From positions 1 to 6,199 of the forward strand of contig JAUVHF010000097.1 of assembly GCA_030593425.1 (NCBI GenBank): DNA of 6,199 nt, written 5' to 3'. Positions within the stretch are counted from its first letter, which is position 1. Each line of letters starts with the position of its first letter. A program made the position numbers and the translations under genes. Source of the DNA: Anaerolineales bacterium (lineage in GTDB: Bacteria > Chloroflexota > Anaerolineae > UBA7937). Positions 5,249 to 6,199 of this stretch are shown here, piece by piece. A model generated the notes under the pieces. That model saw only the letters and a list, made by a program, of their open reading frames with translations, had not been told where the DNA came from and did not search any database.

Positions 5249-6094
5249 ATGAAGAAATGGTCGTGGGTTATGCTTCTTTTAGCCTTGGCTGTCGGTTGTG
5301 GAGGTGCTGCTGAGCCCTCTCTGACACCGACATCTGTGCCCGCGCAGACTCCGATAAAGGTATTAGCCACCCCCACAGCGGTGCCGCCCCCACCCACACC
5401 TACCCCTCTCCCCACAGAGGAGGCGGAAGAAGAAGTGATGGTCGCTATCCCAGCCGGCGAATTCCTCATGGGCAGCGACCAAGAGGCCGAGAGACCGCCC
5501 CACACGGTCTCCGTTGACGCCTTCGAGATCGACAAGTTCGAGGTGACCAACGAAGAGTTCGAAAGGTTCGTCACCGAGACAGGTTACGAGACGGGGGCGG
5601 AGAAGGCAGGAGAACCCCAAACCTGGCGGACCTATGCAGAGGGCAACCCCAGGCACCCAGTGGTGAAAGTCACCTGGAACGATGCGGTGGCCTATTGTGA
5701 ATGGGCTGGGAAGAGGCTGCCCACGGAAGCGGAGTGGGAGAAGGCGGCCCGAGGCACGGAAGGGTATATCTACCCCTGGGGAAACGAGTGGGATCCAACC
5801 AAGGCCAATACCAAGGACGGAGGTCGCAGGGGTACCACAGTGGTGGGCAGTTTCCCCGAAGGGGGCAGCTCTTATGGCGTAATAGACATGGTGGGGAATG
5901 TAAGGGAGTGGGTCTCTGATTGGTACAAGGCTTACCCAGGCAGCGATTATCAGTCTCCCTACTTCGGTGAGAAATACCGCGTGATCCGAGGAGGGGGTTG
6001 GTTCGAGGAGACGGAACTGGCGACCACCACTCAGCGGTTTGCCAGCTCCGTGGAGGCTAGAAACGACGACATCGGTTTCCGCTGCGTTCGTTAG
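5249..6094 (+). CDS. lipoprotein with FGE-sulfatase/SUMF1-like domain, catalytic Cys absent
   Basis: This 281-aa protein starts with a lipoprotein signal (KK, hydrophobic core, LAVGC with lipidated C17). A Thr/Pro-rich spacer (about residues 25-56) with TPTPLPT-type repeats follows, typical of exported Chloroflexota proteins. The rest (about 63-281) is a formylglycine-generating-enzyme-like (SUMF1/EgtB/PvdO) domain: IPAGEFLMGSD, a DKFEVTNEEFERF motif, VTWNDAVAYCEWAGKRLP, TEAEWEKAARG, YPWGNEW, DMVGNVREWVSDWY, RGGGW (247-251) and a terminal IGFRC. True FGE has two catalytic cysteines just after the RGGS-type motif. Here that segment has none, and the only Cys in the domain are C150 and C279, so sulfatase activation is unlikely. 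A carbohydrate or protein binding role, or a different chemistry, is possible. GGAGG at 5236-5240 serves ATG 5249. It has its own promoter, so a role in copper handling is not shown. Confidence 0.88.
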   Translation: MKKWSWVMLLLALAVGCGGAAEPSLTPTSVPAQTPIKVLATPTAVPPPPTPTPLPTEEAEEEVMVAIPAGEFLMGSDQEAERPPHTVSVDAFEIDKFEVTNEEFERFVTETGYETGAEKAGEPQTWRTYAEGNPRHPVVKVTWNDAVAYCEWAGKRLPTEAEWEKAARGTEGYIYPWGNEWDPTKANTKDGGRRGTTVVGSFPEGGSSYGVIDMVGNVREWVSDWYKAYPGSDYQSPYFGEKYRVIRGGGWFEETELATTTQRFASSVEARNDDIGFRCVR

Positions 6095-6135
6095 CCTGGG
6101 GCTTATCCCCCTGCCTATGGGGCAAGTCCTCAGGC
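6094..6135. other. weak fold after the lipoprotein gene
   Basis: GCCTG (6094-6098) and CAGGC (6131-6135) are complementary and enclose competing small stems, GGGG/CCCC (6098-6101 with 6107-6110) and TGCC/GGCA (6112-6115 with 6121-6124). No T run follows, so it is at best a poor or factor-aided terminator. Confidence 0.25.
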
Positions 6136-6157
6136 GATAGACCACTAGAAGGGAGGG

Positions 6158-6199
6158 ATGTCTCTGGAAGAGAATGACGATGGCGTTCTGGAAGTGGTT
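6158..6199 (+). CDS. possible 5' end of a further gene, cut by window edge
   Basis: ATG 6158 opens 14 codons with no stop before the window ends, reading MSLEENDDGVLEVV. GGGAGGG directly abuts the ATG, which is too close for an ideal SD. Another frame starting at ATG 6174 or 6180 (reading MTMAFWKW) is also open and could be the true start, with GGAAGAG before it. Neither can be identified from so few residues. Confidence 0.3.
   Translation, partial: MSLEENDDGVLEVV

Noticed and set aside
5363..6145. 260-aa open frame on the minus strand opposite the lipoprotein gene
   Set aside because: It lies opposite a gene with clear SUMF1 motifs, and its translation shows no family pattern. It is a shadow frame.
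1..6199. CRISPR array, tRNA/rRNA gene or insertion sequence
   Set aside because: No spaced direct repeats, no cloverleaf or rRNA-like stretch, and no transposase or terminal inverted repeats were seen.

Overview
This window reads as a copper-handling gene cluster on a bacterial chromosome or large contig. Every credible gene lies on the + strand. The DNA is moderately G+C-rich by eye. Nearly every gene has a strong Shine-Dalgarno (SD) sequence such as GGAGG. The long Pro/Thr linker behind the lipobox of the last complete gene, together with the gene mix, suggests a Chloroflexota-type (Anaerolineae-like) organism. That placement is inference from style, not from a marker gene.

Positions 1-118 hold a near-consensus sigma70-type promoter (TTGACA, 18 bp, TATAAT) with a C-tract dyad over the expected transcription start, probably the CsoR operator. 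The genes then run: a CsoR-family Cu(I) repressor (119-397); a free HMA (CopZ-like) copper chaperone (406-612); a small DUF5676-like membrane protein (665-934); and a CopA-type P1B-1 Cu(+) ATPase with two HMA domains (981-3446). Behind copA sits a degraded 3' end of a second, different copper ATPase gene (about 3464-3643), broken by a TGG-to-TGA change and frame damage.

The second half carries accessory genes. These are an 81-aa membrane protein with a zinc ribbon (3665-3910), a 57-nt hairpin between genes (3931-3987), a membrane-anchored Met/His-rich protein with two PepSY-like units (4040-4822), and a very small YHS-domain protein (4841-5011) whose start codon is doubtful. A separate extended -10 promoter overlapped by a dyad (5052-5095) leads to a lipoprotein with an FGE-sulfatase/SUMF1-like domain (5249-6094) that lacks the catalytic cysteines of true formylglycine-generating enzyme. 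The last bases may start one more gene.

Inferred working model: copper entering the cytoplasm is bound by the small HMA protein and YHS protein and exported by CopA. The Met/His-rich PepSY protein may buffer or hand off copper outside the membrane. CsoR releases the main promoter when it binds Cu(I). The lipoprotein appears to be a separate transcription unit and its link to copper is unproven.
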